64,000 nucleotides of DNA from Polytrichum commune (GCA_950295325.1 OX485804.1:20648001-20712000); one strand, 5' to 3'; numbered from the stretch's first letter, positions 1-11,042 are shown. A program made the numbers and translations. The notes: a model not told the origin generated them from the sequence alone.

Positions 1-87
1 CCGAGAGGACGGACTCTGGACATTTATGCATTTTCATTGGTCTAAACGCTTCTCCTCTTGAAGTTTGGCCATAGTGTGAACCGGCCC
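1..87. mobile_element. Right end of a PIF/Harbinger-type MITE, cut by window edge
   Basis: These 87 bases match 10202-10288, the right end of the complete MITE at 9731-10288, with about four differences. The piece ends in GGCCATAGTGTGAACCGGCCC followed by TAA at 88-90, the expected 3-bp target duplication of PIF/Harbinger elements. The left end lies outside the window. No coding capacity is visible. Confidence 0.7.
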
Positions 88-1395
88 TAAGAGCGCCTTC
101 CCATTTAAGTTACCACATGTGATGAACCCTTTGACATCGAACCCTCTTCGTGAGGAATTTTGATAGTGTGTTTTCAGATAATGTTGGCGGGTGAGGAAAA
201 TCCAACATACATCAATGGACCAAGTGATTATGTCTAGTATAGCCTAACGTGGGTCTCTCCATGTCCACAAAGCATATTTGAGCTACATATGTCCATTTTA
301 AAACTAATTATGTCCATAGTGACCTTTTTAAGTATTCAATTGTATTTAGAATGCATTTTTTAAATTGGTGGAATACCTTCGTGTCATTCAAGATAACGCC
401 CGTGTCTAAGTATCGGCATGAATGTGAGTCCGTTGGCCTAATGTTGATCACATGTTTTGTGATGCAATACAAGGTGTTGTGCCCCCTTTGGGAGGTGGGC
501 TCTTGGGGTGCAAAAGTAATCCCATTTTATGGGGGACGGGGGATGGGCATTTGTTTGTTGTCTAGTTTCTTTTTGTTTAGGACAAGGTACGTAAGGCATT
601 TGATGGTATTTTGGTTTATGTTTTTCATGAGAGTTTTAATGATGGACTTTGGGATTTCAAGTTGGCAAGTTTGTTGATGGAATGTTCATGTATGGCCCCT
701 CTCACTCCGGTTGTGATGGTGATGAGGGGGTTGGTTTGCCATCCCTGGTTTTGTATGGTGTTGATTAGTGAGTCATATTTGGTGTGTTTATGTGTGAGGG
801 CTTGGTCAGGGAATATGTCATGATAGTATGTGAATTCAATCAATTGGACTGTGAGTTTGGAGGAGGGTGTTATAGGTGTTTGTATTTGATTTGGAGCCTC
901 GATTATGCACAAGATGTTTGGTCTTAATTTGGCTTGGGATTAGCAGGTCGTTTGTGTACATGTGCATTTAAGGAGCCATTCCGGAATTGTTTGTTCGGGT
1001 AGTGTGTTATTCAGGTGGCATGCATTGGTCAGTGTGAAGAACCGGGTGTTTTTGGGAGTTTGCAATGTATGGATGATGAGGTGTACCACTTTGTTGTGTC
1101 GAGCGATTCTTAGGCCTTTTAACTATGTTGAAAGGAGGTGGGGCCATGTGTCACTGTCATTGTGTTGACACAACGTGCATTGGGGTTTTGATGTGTGAGG
1201 GGCCAAAATATATTCTTCCTATGGTTACCCATGTGTTGGGTATCTAAATTTTAACGTTTGGGTGATTTGGGTGTTTGTCACATTTTCATTTTTCCAAAAG
1301 TGGGAGGACAATTTTTGATTTATTTGGGTGTTTGATAGCCACTTGTTCATGTAGGGGAATTTGGTTTTGGCCGTCTCAATTTCACAGTTTTTGTG

Positions 1396-1941
1396 TTATT
1401 TTGTTACAAATGTGTGAAGATTACGGATGGCTCCATCATGTGTGGTTGTAAGGCAACTTGCCAGCCAATAGGGAGTAGTGTGTGCTATGTGTATATGTGG
1501 GGTGGAGGTTGGTATTCCTATAACTGTGCGTTTGTTGGCTAGTGTGTCAGTTATTTCATTTCCAGTAATGATTGGGTGTGCTTGTACTTTATGTATGTGA
1601 ACTGTGTGTGTGGGGTCCAATGTATTTGGCGTACAATGGATGCTATTGATAGTTTGTTGGGGGTGGTGGTGTTGTGATGTCGGGTGATGTATGTGGTTAT
1701 TAATCAGGTATATGCTTAAGCTATCTGTAAATATGTGCATGTCTAGTTGGGTGGTTTGTATGGTTTTGATGGCAAGTAGTATTGCGTTAAGTTTGGCGCA
1801 TAAGATATTTTGGTAGCCTGGGAATATTTCTGCTATTGAGATGTTGTTGTTGGGGTTGTAGACTCCTGATCCTATTGTTTTTCCATTTATTTGTCCTTTG
1901 GCATTTTTGATGGGTGGGATGAAAGAGCCATCCGTGCACAT
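1396..1941 (-). pseudogene. RNase H domain of the reverse-oriented LINE
   Basis: This 181-codon open stretch shows the RNase H1 fold signatures in order. TDGS near residue 3 carries the first catalytic Asp. The stretch CAKLNAILLAI has Lys where the catalytic Glu of the usual AEL motif is expected. FTDSL near residue 92 carries the next Asp. VQAH...GNEITDTLANK near residues 118-137 carries the His and the last Asp. RNase H removes RNA from the RNA/DNA hybrid during target-primed reverse transcription. The lost Glu, and stops on either side, indicate an inactive relic. It is the part of the LINE best preserved as an open frame. Confidence 0.8.
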
Positions 1942-3260
1942 GCATTGTTGCGGGTGGTATTTAAGGGGATGAATGTGGTAGTATTTGGCTAGTAGGGGTG
2001 TTATTTAAGTGTTTATTGGGGTGGGGGTACGGTGTTTGCTTTGGGGGTATCTCTCCATGCTTTGGAGATCTTTACGTGGTATATCGTAGGGATGGGTTTA
2101 ATGGGGTATGTGTCTATGTGTGTGTTAGTTGTGTTATGTAGGACTTGTTGGAGTGCATGTGGGGTTTGTAAGTTTGTTGTGGGGTGTACTTGGTTATGTA
2201 TGCATATTATTGATGTCAAGGCAATTTCTATGCGTTTGTAGTATTTATGCCATTCGGGTTTGGGGTCATAATTTATAGCGTGGGGTGGGATGGTCGCTAG
2301 GATGTGTATGTTTGCATTTGTTGTGATTGGGAGTTGTTGTGTTGTCCAGCCATTGTGGTTGACAATTAGTATGGTAACTGTGTGTGTGTCTTATTTGGCT
2401 GCCATTCTAGCCCAATGGTATGGTTTCCATGGTTGTCTTGTAGTCTATGGGACGTGCTAGGCCTATTCCATTCCACCTGGAGGATTTTGTGTGTCCTAGG
2501 GAGCCGAATATTATATCCCGGTTGTGAGGTGAATTATATTGCGTGAGTTGGGTGGGGCATGTAAGTGGGGAGGTGTAAAGTGTATCTATTAATAACATGT
2601 TGATGTCCGGGTGTAGTGTGTGGTGGTTGTTATTGGGGTGTATGTTTTTTGGTTTTTATTTAGGGAATATGGTTATGTATCTTTGTACTAGCCATAGTAT
2701 TTCAGTTTTGAAGTCTTGCAGTGGGGGTTGTAGGAAGTTAGTTAGGTGTGGGAGGTTATTGTGGGAGTATTGGTTCCATAGCCACATGAGTCTTTCGGTA
2801 GTGATGGTGGCTATGTGGTTTTTGTTGTAGCTTGTATTTTTATGGTTGGTTTATTTACAAAGATGTCTTTATCCGGGTTACATTCTTGTGTAGATATTTT
2901 GAGGTTGGTGATTTTTAGGGAAAAGTGTATGAATTTGTTGTCTTTTGTTGGAGTGTAGTTGAGGTATGTAGCATAGGTTTGGGTGGTTTTTGGTTTTAGA
3001 GTTTTTTAGTGATATTGTGTGACGAGGAGTAGATTGTGGTGTAGAAGTATGGTGTTTGGGTGTAGGAAGTCTTCTTATGTGCGCCATTGTTGTATGATAC
3101 CTCCCGTGGTTTGCCATTGGCATAGATATGTCTTTTTTTTATGGTATGTGCTCCCCATTTTATTTTATTTTTTGTGGTAGTTTTTTTGTTGATGATGGCA
3201 TGGATTGGTTGTCCTAGGATGGGCTGTGGCGAGGTGCTTGAATTATGTATATTGTTTAGG

Positions 3261-3625
3261 TGAGGCACCACGGGCCTTGGCTTGGTGGTTAGGGCTCATG
3301 ACCCCCAATGAGGAGGTTGTGGGTTCTATTCCCCATGCCGGCGTGGTGCTCACCACCTTAGTCCACCCAACTATGCTGGGGGGTCCTTGGACCTTGTTGT
3401 ATGGGTACCTCAAAGCCCTTTGGGGGGATACCATGTCCGGTATCTTCAAGGCACTAGTGGCTAGCTAGGAACTAGTACGGTGTGTCACTATAGTGCCCAT
3501 CCTCGAAAGGGGAGAGTAGTATTGCCCCAATGTCCCCTTGTCCGGTGGGCATCGGGTCATTGACATTACGAACGGACACTTTATTCATGCTGGCCCCTTC
3601 ACAAGGACCGGAGTTTCTATCTATC
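3261..3625 (+). mobile_element. tRNA-derived SINE inserted in the LINE
   Basis: A tRNA-like head carries an A-box-like TGGCTTGGTGG (3278-3288) and a B-box-like GGTTCTATTCC (3322-3332), about 33 bases apart as in tRNA genes, so RNA polymerase III transcription from the plus strand is plausible. The body continues to a 3' segment (about 3480-3615) ending GGACCGGAGTTT plus a short TCTATCTATCT tail. A 9-bp direct repeat TTGTTTAGG (3252-3260 and 3626-3634) flanks it, which fits a target-site duplication. The 3' segment is homologous to the 3' end of the LINE at 12810-14053. No cloverleaf tRNA can be folded, so this is not a tRNA gene. Confidence 0.82.
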
Positions 3626-3957
3626 TTGTTTAGGGGTGTTCGCGGTGTTGTTTGTGACTAGTCTCCATGGGGTGTGGGTGTTGTTGTGCATCTTTGATGA
3701 CTTTGGGCATGTGTTTGTGTGTGGTTCGGAACTCTTCAGGGTTAGTATGGTTTTAGTTTCTTTGTTTTGGATTTGTGGTAGCATTGTGATACCATATGTA
3801 CATAGGTTGTCAAGATAATGCTGGGATCTTGTCTTTGCATTGTCCGTTAGGTTGGCGTATATTGGGTTGGATCTCCATACTAGTTCAAGTGGGGTCTTTG
3901 TGATGGGGTATGTGCGGTTAGTCGTGGTAGTGTGTATTTCATATTCTCTTTCCAATA

Positions 3958-4589
3958 CCGTAGCACCATAGTTGGTTCGTGCAAAAATAATTCCCAAAAA
4001 AAAAACCAAAAAAAAATTGGAAATTCTGAACCCAGTCAAATGAATAAGTGAAAATTTATATTAGGGGAAAACTAATTAATGGAAATTTTGGACTTCTTCT
4101 AAGCTCCAACCACGTCAATGCGCCATAAGAGGTTGCATGCTAACGCGTTAATGGCTCAACACCCTACTCACTCAAAGCGGCAAACTCTCTTTCTATATCC
4201 ATCTCCCTCTCCTCCTTGTTAATAGGCATTAAAGCAAAATCAACTCGTTGTTGTTTTGGTGCCATTTATAACACTGTTCTCACACATGTCAAAGTGCAAG
4301 TACGTACAAAAGACCTAACACATGCACTATGCAAAGACAAACAAGAGCCACACTAAATAAGCTTAACGTGGATATTTAGGTTTAAGGCCAAGAAGCCGCC
4401 ACAAATGAATGAAAAAAACAAATACCTACTTCCAATATTACTATACCTTACCAAAAAAACGAATTAAATATTTTTAAATCATAGGATTGATGAAATTTCA
4501 TAAATTATGTTTTTAGTTGACAAACCTTTATTTTCAAAAAATAAATAAATATTCGTTTTGAGGTGCATGACCCAACTATGGTGCTACGG
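3958..4589. mobile_element. 632-bp MITE with 26-bp TIRs and TA target duplication
   Basis: The two ends are inverted copies: CCGTAGCACCATAGTTGG starts at 3958 and its reverse complement ends at 4589. They match at 24 of the first 26 positions and are flanked by TA (3956-3957, 4590-4591). The interior is AT-rich with no ORF. The element interrupts the reverse-strand LINE. Joining the LINE sequence on either side with one TA kept restores its reading frame, confirming the boundaries. TA duplications are typical of Tc1/mariner-type MITEs; this TIR is not the Stowaway CTCCCTCC type, so the family is left open. Confidence 0.85.
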
Positions 4590-5439
4590 TAGGAAGAGTG
4601 TTATGGCAATGGGTGATCTTGTGCATGCTTGTTGTTTAAGTTTGGGGAGGTGTAGTGAACAACCGTACTTGGCCAATATAAATTTGGCTAGTCCTTGGTA
4701 GATGGTGCCTAGTTGTCTTGGGTCGTTGAGGGCTTGTATTAGTTATTGACCTATGCATTTAATATAGTATGAGAGGAGCGAAGTCATGTCTATGCCACAT
4801 TCATCGTGTGGGAGGTGTTTGAGGATATTTGTTGTGTTTTTGGGTATGTTGCATATTTCTTTGGTGAGTTTGCTATTTATTTTGTCTAGTTTTTTAATGT
4901 TGGTTTGGAGTATGGGATTGCGTAGTAACCGTTGCAATGCGTGGTTTTATGACTGTGCTTAAGATTTTAAGTTTTTGTTTGAGGCTTGCTAGGGAGAGGG
5001 TTAGTAGTTGACTATGTTGTTTGGCTTTTTGTAACGTGATATCTTTTTGTAGCTTTCATTTGAGTGATGGCATTAGGTGGATGCCAAGATATGTGTACTA
5101 TGGTTTGTTTTGTGTGAGGGTGGGGAAGTTTTTTGATTTGTATGTGATATTTTTTGATTGGATGTATGCTTTGAAGGTGTTTCGTTTGAGTTTGGATTTA
5201 TTGGGGTAGCCTGTGATGGCACATTTGAATAGGTTGAGGTTCATGTGTGACCATTATGCGAATTTTTGGAATTTGGAGATGCGACTAAAAATTAATATAT
5301 AAATTAATCTTCACAACATGGAGAACAACTGATCCTAATTCACCCATAGTGCTCATTTTGTAGGAATGCTAAATTATGGGGTTGATGTGAAGGTGGATGG
5401 CCAATTTTTTCAAAGTAATCCCACATAGAGTTTGATACA

Positions 5440-5640
5440 TATATATTATAACATCCATACTATGACATCAATTATATGACACCTTGACTACATAACGCAT
5501 TTCTAGTTGACCAAACTTTCTAGTGTTTACCTCCATACTATGATTACAATGCTCATAATATGACATTCTTCAGATCCAGTTTTTTATATGACACAAGTAA
5601 TTAACGTGCATAAATGGTCGGATTCACATGTCTTTCAAGG
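5440..5640. repeat. Dispersed repeat, 5'-end fragment of the pogo-like element
   Basis: This stretch is a diverged copy of 11690-11850: both contain ATGACACCTTGA, then ACCAAACTTTCTAGTGTT, then a series of ATGAC/ACGAC-rich lines. In the longer copy this sequence lies at the left end of a decayed pogo/CENP-B-type transposon. No coding sequence is present here. Confidence 0.55.
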
Positions 5641-5872
5641 TGAATATGTGATTAGTACAATAATTTGAAACATGCACGGAAACCTTGGGGAACGTTGTGC
5701 ACATTAGAGAACCCACAAATGGTGTTCAATATACTAAAATAAGGAGTGATGTGAAGGCTAGTGACGTGAAGGCCAAGTTTTCTAAACACCCTATATAGAG
5801 TTTGATGCTTAATTTGCATAAGTGATGGGACCCACATACATTTCAAGGTTCATATGTCATTAGTACATTGAA

Positions 5873-6595
5873 ACAAGTACGTGAACCTTAAGGAATGTCA
5901 TAAGTATTGGGAAACAAGTAGGGGAACTGTAGAGAACGTTGCAAGCATTGGGGAACATTGTGGGAAGGCTGAGCACACCGGGGAACCCACAAGAGGCGTT
6001 CCATGTGCTAAATTAGTACTTTGAAACAAGCAGGGGAACCGTATGGAACGTCGTAAGTATTAGGAAACATGTAGGGGAACCGTAGAGAATATTGCAAGCG
6101 TTGAGGAACATTATGGGAAGGCTGAGCACACCAGGGAGCCCACAAGAGGCGTTCCATTTGCTAAATTAGTACTTTGAAACAAGCAAAGGAACCATAGAGA
6201 ACATGCAAGCATTGGGGAACATTATGGGAAGTCTGAGCACACCAGGGAACCCACAAGAGGCGTTCCATTTGCTAAATTAATACTTTGAAACAAGCAAGGG
6301 AACCTTAGAGAACGTCATAAGTATTGGGAAACGTGCAGGGGAACTCTAGAGAACGTTGCAAGCATTGGGGAACATTATGGGATGGCTGAGCACACTGGGG
6401 AACCCACAAGAGGCGTTCCATTTGCTAAATTAGTACTTTGCAACAAGCAGGGGAACCTTAGGGAACGTCGTAAGTATTGGGAAACATGTAGGGGAACCAT
6501 AGAGAACGTTGCAAGCATTGGGGAACATTATGGGAAGGCTGAGCACACTGGGGAACCCACAAGAGGCGTTCCATTTGCTAAATCAAGGGTGGTTC
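5873..6595. repeat. Minisatellite, 153-bp unit, about 4.7 copies
   Basis: The motif AAGAGGCGTTCCA recurs with its GAGGCGTT at 5993, 6146, 6257, 6410 and 6563, giving spacings of 153, 111, 153 and 153. The short spacing is one unit lacking 42 bp. Each unit contains smaller GGGGAAC-type sub-repeats. A weakly similar stretch from about 5650 looks like an older copy. Open frames here arise from the repeat and are not genes. Confidence 0.9.
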
Positions 6596-7071
6596 TGTGA
6601 AGGCGGGCGGCCAAAAACTCTAACACACCTCCACATAATAGAATGCGATATATATACACACGCCTACGTGTTTTTATATTGCCAGGTGGCTTTATTTGGG
6701 GGTGGTCCAGGCTTTCCTAGCAATAAAGATTAAACAAAGGGGTCAATCAGTCTGTAGAAGGCCCCATTTTTGGGTGGGCGTTGGCTGTCCCTTCAATAAA
6801 TGACGTTAGCTAATTGACATCCACCGAAAACAGTGAGTTAATATTTGAACCCTTTGATTCGGATCTTAAGTTAGAATGTTGGGCCAGCATAATTAATTAA
6901 CTGCAACGGCTTTGTCAACCTGTACACAGTCCCTATTGTAGCCTACTGTAGCCTTAGTATTTCACTGGGTTTCCCTGGCGACTTAATTTAGTGGCGCTAA
7001 CTCCAAGAATTACATCTAATGAAGACCGCATTTGGATTACTGAATAGTACACTGAATGTTATTGTGTTTTA

Positions 7072-7613
7072 GGGCCGTTTTACACCTAGAGTCTAGAGGC
7101 CGGGCCAATTCATTGTGTAAGAGGCTTGAAATTTTCACTTGTGATTGGTCAAAAGGCTGAAATCGGTCCCAACCCCTTTACACCTAGAGGTTGGGCCGAT
7201 TTGGTGGTATGATTTTCTTGTTAAAAAAATACATGTTCTGACATGGCCCGAGCTCGTTGAATTAGGTGCACCAAAAATGGAAGGCCAATTTTTGGCCTCG
7301 GGGTCAATGTCATATTTCAATAATAATAAAATAAAATAAAATAAAAATTGTTTTTCAACAATCCAGAGCCGTTGGATTTTGTGGAAATCTAAGCGACTCT
7401 ATGCTAGATTACGCTGGATTTGTTGGATTATACTAGATTTATTGAATTGGCATGGCTTCTTTACCCTAAGGCCTTTACATATGGGAAAATTGGCCCCCGT
7501 TATAATCTTATTGTAATGTGTAGTTGAAGTCGCCCTCCAACCCAAAAGGGGCTGAAATTTCATGCAATCGCCCTTAAGGGGAATTGGCCCAACCTCTAGG
7601 TGTAAAGCGGCCC
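7072..7613. mobile_element. PIF/Harbinger-type MITE (542 bp)
   Basis: The ends are inverted: GGGCCGTTTTACACCTAGAG at the left and the complement of GGGCCGCTTTACACCTAGAG at the right. TTA is duplicated at 7069-7071 and 7614-7616. The host sequence around it (acatctaatg... on the left, tgtcaccaactacacca on the right) recurs uninterrupted at about 8155-8230, with a single TTA at 8207-8209, which acts as an empty site. No transposase is encoded. Confidence 0.85.
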
Positions 7614-7650
7614 TTAGTGTCACCAACTACACCAAATATTATTGCATCTA

Positions 7651-8153
7651 GGGCCACTTCAAACACGAGCCAAGAGCCGTGACCATGAAATTGTGAGAGC
7701 CCAAAAGAAAGTGTCCAAAGGTTGTCTCAACACACCTACAAAATCATGTAGTGTGGTCACGGACACTCAAGTGTAGTGTGAAGTCATATGTGACTGGGCC
7801 CTTAACCAAATGCTATTTCAATGGATTTCTATTCATGCGGGTCCTCACACATGATAAATTAGAATAAACCAACGGTTGTGAGCGTTCATAATGCCATCAT
7901 ATCCCGGTTTTGTGTTGAGACCTACCTCCAAGAGGTGGTTTTTGATAATAGTCCAATTGACCATGAAACATGAACCATTGGATGCCATGTAGGAATCCAT
8001 GTGGACTTTACATCCATCTTGCATTTACGTACTTTGTTGGTCCCTCAAGCGTAATGTGAAGCGAACTTGGACCACCGGCTCCACCTTTTCCACCAATGAG
8101 AGTGCTTGAAGTACAAAGGTCACGGGCTCTCAGTCTCGTGTGTGAAGTGGCCC
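7651..8153. mobile_element. PIF/Harbinger-type MITE (503 bp)
   Basis: The left end is GGGCCACTTCAAACACGAG and the right end is the complement of GGGCCACTTCACACACGAG. The right flank is TTA (8154-8156) and the left flank CTA (7648-7650), a target duplication with one change. The interior is related to the MITE at 30083-30669 (shared CCTCCAAGAGGTGG core). Non-coding. Confidence 0.75.
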
Positions 8154-8264
8154 TTACATCTAATGAAATGATTTGGATTACTTAGTAGTACGCTATATAT
8201 TGTATTTTAGTGTCACCAACTACACCAGGTATTTCATTTAGTGCCACCAATTCTATTTCAATTT

Positions 8265-9260
8265 GACTTGCTCAGTATCAACTGTAAACCGCCCGTGTAG
8301 TGTCACCAACAATAAATGTAACCTAACATGATTTGGCATTCCTTGTAAATGTTTTGGGCATTATAGATTTAGAGTGTTGTAGTTACTGTCACTCACTAAG
8401 TTATGTTTCATCCAAAGTTTAATCATTCATAACAAAACTTCATTGCAAAAATGGTAGAATGCAAATACACCCAACTATCAATAGACGGACTAAAAGTGAG
8501 TTGGGATAGTAATACTTGGAAACTTCTTCATAAGAAGTGTCATTGTAAATGTCAATGTCATGCATGAAAATTGAACATGTCGTAGATTACTAGTAATTTG
8601 ACTGAGTCCCAATAAGCCATGGCGAAATGCCCATGCTATACGCATGATCGAGCAATGCTTCATTGGTAGTTAGGTTAGTGAGCAGTGTGAGTGAGCAATC
8701 TTCTCGAAACGCTCCCTGCTCTCCGACTTCATGCACGTGAGTTGGTTCTTGGAGGCGAGATGAATAAAGGAGAGAGTGAGTTCATTGAATAGGTGAGAGT
8801 TGAGTGAGAGACGCGAACATGATGTAGTGTGGACTATGTTTAGCGTAATCGAGTGAGTGAAGATATTATGAGAATGATATTTTGTTCAATTTTGGCCCAT
8901 GTATGTAAATGATTTCTATGGAAAGGTCAAGAGTTGAGGATGCTAATGAAAGGTGTTTGAGTTTATGTAAAGTCTTGAGTGTTATTGCGCTTAGTGCGTA
9001 AGCAATCCCGGCAAATTTTTACGGTATTTCATTACCACAATGACATAAAATACCATATGGCATCTAGTATTTGTCTTGCTCAATACTAATCGTAAACTGC
9101 CCCCACGTGGTGTCACCAACACTAACAAGTGTAAACCTAACATAACTTGTCATTCCGTGTTGGGCAATATGGATTGTTACAATGATGTTATTATTGTCAC
9201 TTACTAAGTGATTTTTCATCCATATTTCAATCATCCATGACAACGTTTCATTAAAAAAAT
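8265..9260 (+). repeat. Two direct copies of a dispersed repeat
   Basis: 8265-8450 and 9070-9260 are diverged direct copies: both run GCTCA.TA....GTAAAC.GCC, then GTGTCACCAACA, then AACCTAACAT, then TCACTNACTAAGT and TTTCATCCA. A third copy lies in reverse at 62985-63160. The DNA between the two copies shows nothing recognisable. No coding sequence is supported. Confidence 0.6.
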
Positions 9261-9730
9261 TGTTAGGGTGCCAAACATACCAAGTTGGGATGAGAGTACG
9301 TATAGACATATTCAAAAGAAGTGTTGTTCAAAAAGTTACCATAGTGGTATGAAATACTATATGATACTAAATATAGAATGGAACACAACCATTTAGTTGA
9401 ATAATGTTATGAGTGACATAACCAATTTCCTCAAAATTTTCGGAGCTCACATGACTATCTTATTCATTATCAAAGCGAAGATTGCCATTCTCATTAAATG
9501 GTCATACAACCCCCCGACTACATAAATAAATTGTTGACTATTGACCATGCTAGAAAGGTTAGGATATTTGGAGCACGTAGTCCAATCTCTTTTAAACATA
9601 AGTCTTTTGGATGTCCATTCTTGGATTCACAACTGTATAGTATGTATTGCAACACATCACAATACATGTGAGATATTTGAGAGCTCTTTGGCATAAAACT
9701 TTAGTTCTTTTGTGAAGTTGTGAGCATTTA

Positions 9731-10288
9731 GGGCCGCTTCACACTATGGCCGTCCAAGTCGAGAGGCCGTGGGATTGAGTGGCCAAACTTTGTTGAGGGT
9801 CCAAATAAATGAGTTGAAAATAGTCAATAAAATATAGTAAGTGGAGCCTTTGGCCGGGCATAGTGTGAAGCCTCCAAAGGCTAAGCCCAAACTCCTAACC
9901 TTTGGCCATGAACTCCCACGGCCTCTCGACTTGGACAGCCATAGTGTGAAGCCTCCAAAGGCCGAGCCCAAAGTCCAAACCCAAAGGAGCATCCCACTTT
10001 ATTCCTTGCTCAAAATAACCCCTCCAATCTAATGGTCAAGATCTTGTCAATGATTGATATTTGAAGTTTGGGTCGAGCATTTTGCTCGACCCAAACTTTG
10101 CTCGAGAGGCCGATTTCTTGGCGCCATAACTTCCTAAAAGTGTTGCCACCTAGGCTCTTTTGGAGGCGACGTCCTTTGGACTTCAGTCTCTAGTGTGAAG
10201 GCCGAGAGGAAGGACTTTGGACATTTATGCATTTTCATTGGTCCAAACGCTTCTCCTCTCGAAGTTTGGCCATAGTGTGAACCGGCCC
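9731..10288. mobile_element. PIF/Harbinger-type MITE (558 bp)
   Basis: The left end GGGCCGCTTCACACTATGGCC (from 9731) and right end GGCCATAGTGTGAACCGGCCC (to 10288) are inverted, with TTA duplicated at 9728-9730 and 10289-10291. Subterminal copies of CATAGTGTGAAGCCTCCAAAGG occur inside in direct orientation at about 9858 and 9938. A truncated relative forms the first 87 bases of the window. The TIR resembles that of the coding Harbinger element at 57048-60490. Confidence 0.87.
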
Positions 10289-10648
10289 TTAGTTTTGGAC
10301 ACCAAAATGGAAATGCATTTAAAAGGAGATCCCTTGAACCGCTTGGGAGTCCGTTTTGGATGAAACACATATAGTAAAACAATAATCATGAACCTTATTT
10401 GGAATTTGGCATTCAAGCAAAAGTCATTACAAGGATTCAAGAATCATATTTGAATTGTATCTACTATACATATTTTCAATTGTTAAGAGATCATTTCCGT
10501 TGACCTTTCAAACCATTTAACCAGAGATTCCTTCAATAAAAGTAACTACATCTCAAAATTTTACTCAAAGTCACCTGATCGTTGAATTGCATAAAAGTAT
10601 GAGGTTTGAAACTTTGGTGGGAAAGTTAAGCCAAAATGTTCCTTCTTA

Positions 10649-11042
10649 GAGCATCCTCAGTCGGTCTAGGTAAAGCTCACTGCAAACCAAGACCTATCTT
10701 GCTTAAAATGCTCAAAATTTAGAGGGAGTGCACCAAATCTTGCTTAAAAATGGAAAGATCCTCCCACACTCCCTCTAAATGTCAAAAATTTGGAGGGAGT
10801 GTGGGAGGATCTTTCCATTTTTAAGCAAGATTTGGTGCACTCCCTCTAAATTTTGAAAATGTGGTGTTTTCAATGAGGGATTTCACCTACGTCAAATTTT
10901 TACAATTCTTTTTTCTTGAGAAATATCTCACGTTTATTTAGGTGTGCTTCTAATGATGGTAATTTCAGTTTCTAATTTTAGGTCAGTCAAAAGATAGGTT
11001 TTGGTTTGCAGTGAGCTTTACCTAGACTGACTGAGGATGCTC
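10649..11042. mobile_element. Tourist-like foldback MITE (394 bp)
   Basis: TIRs of about 52 bp begin GAGCATCCTCAGTC and match at all but two positions between 10649 and 11042. TTA is duplicated at 10646-10648 and 11043-11045. Inside lies a second near-perfect inverted repeat: about 68-nt arms at 10713-10780 and 10791-10858 with a loop of roughly 10 nt. Almost the whole RNA would fold into one long hairpin, a plausible small-RNA source. Non-coding. Confidence 0.9.

Larger units (their letters stand above)
600..5285 (-). pseudogene. 5'-truncated, decayed LINE retrotransposon (reverse orientation)
   Basis: Read on the minus strand from about 5285 down to 600, this is the back half of a LINE ORF2. 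It starts inside the reverse transcriptase (LNLFKCAITG at about 5245, YTYLGIHLMPSLK at about 5090), continues through the post-RT region and an RNase H domain (1396-1941), and ends in a C-terminal tail (625-912). That tail is clearly related to the tail of the second LINE at 13516-13815 (shared TKY..LIN.I...GW...PLI pattern). In-frame stops and frame changes are scattered through it, so it is dead. It is interrupted by a SINE (3261-3625) and a MITE (3958-4589). The 3' end is not defined; I do not find the shared SINE/LINE-2 tail here, so it may be another subfamily or have lost its end. The many TG-rich plus-strand ORFs here are antisense shadows. Confidence 0.8.

Noticed and set aside
351-2830. 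Plus-strand ORFs rich in Val/Leu/Cys/Trp
   Set aside because: Antisense of the A/C-rich reverse LINE; the minus strand shows real RNase H and LINE tail motifs.
3261-3345. Possible tRNA gene (A and B box spacing fits)
   Set aside because: No acceptor or anticodon stems fold from this sequence, and the unit continues for 365 bp with target duplications; it is a SINE head.
5873-6595. CRISPR array
   Set aside because: Repeats are contiguous 153-bp units without spacers, and the genome is a plant's.
6382-6733. ORFs of 72 and 74 codons
   Set aside because: Generated by the 153-bp minisatellite.
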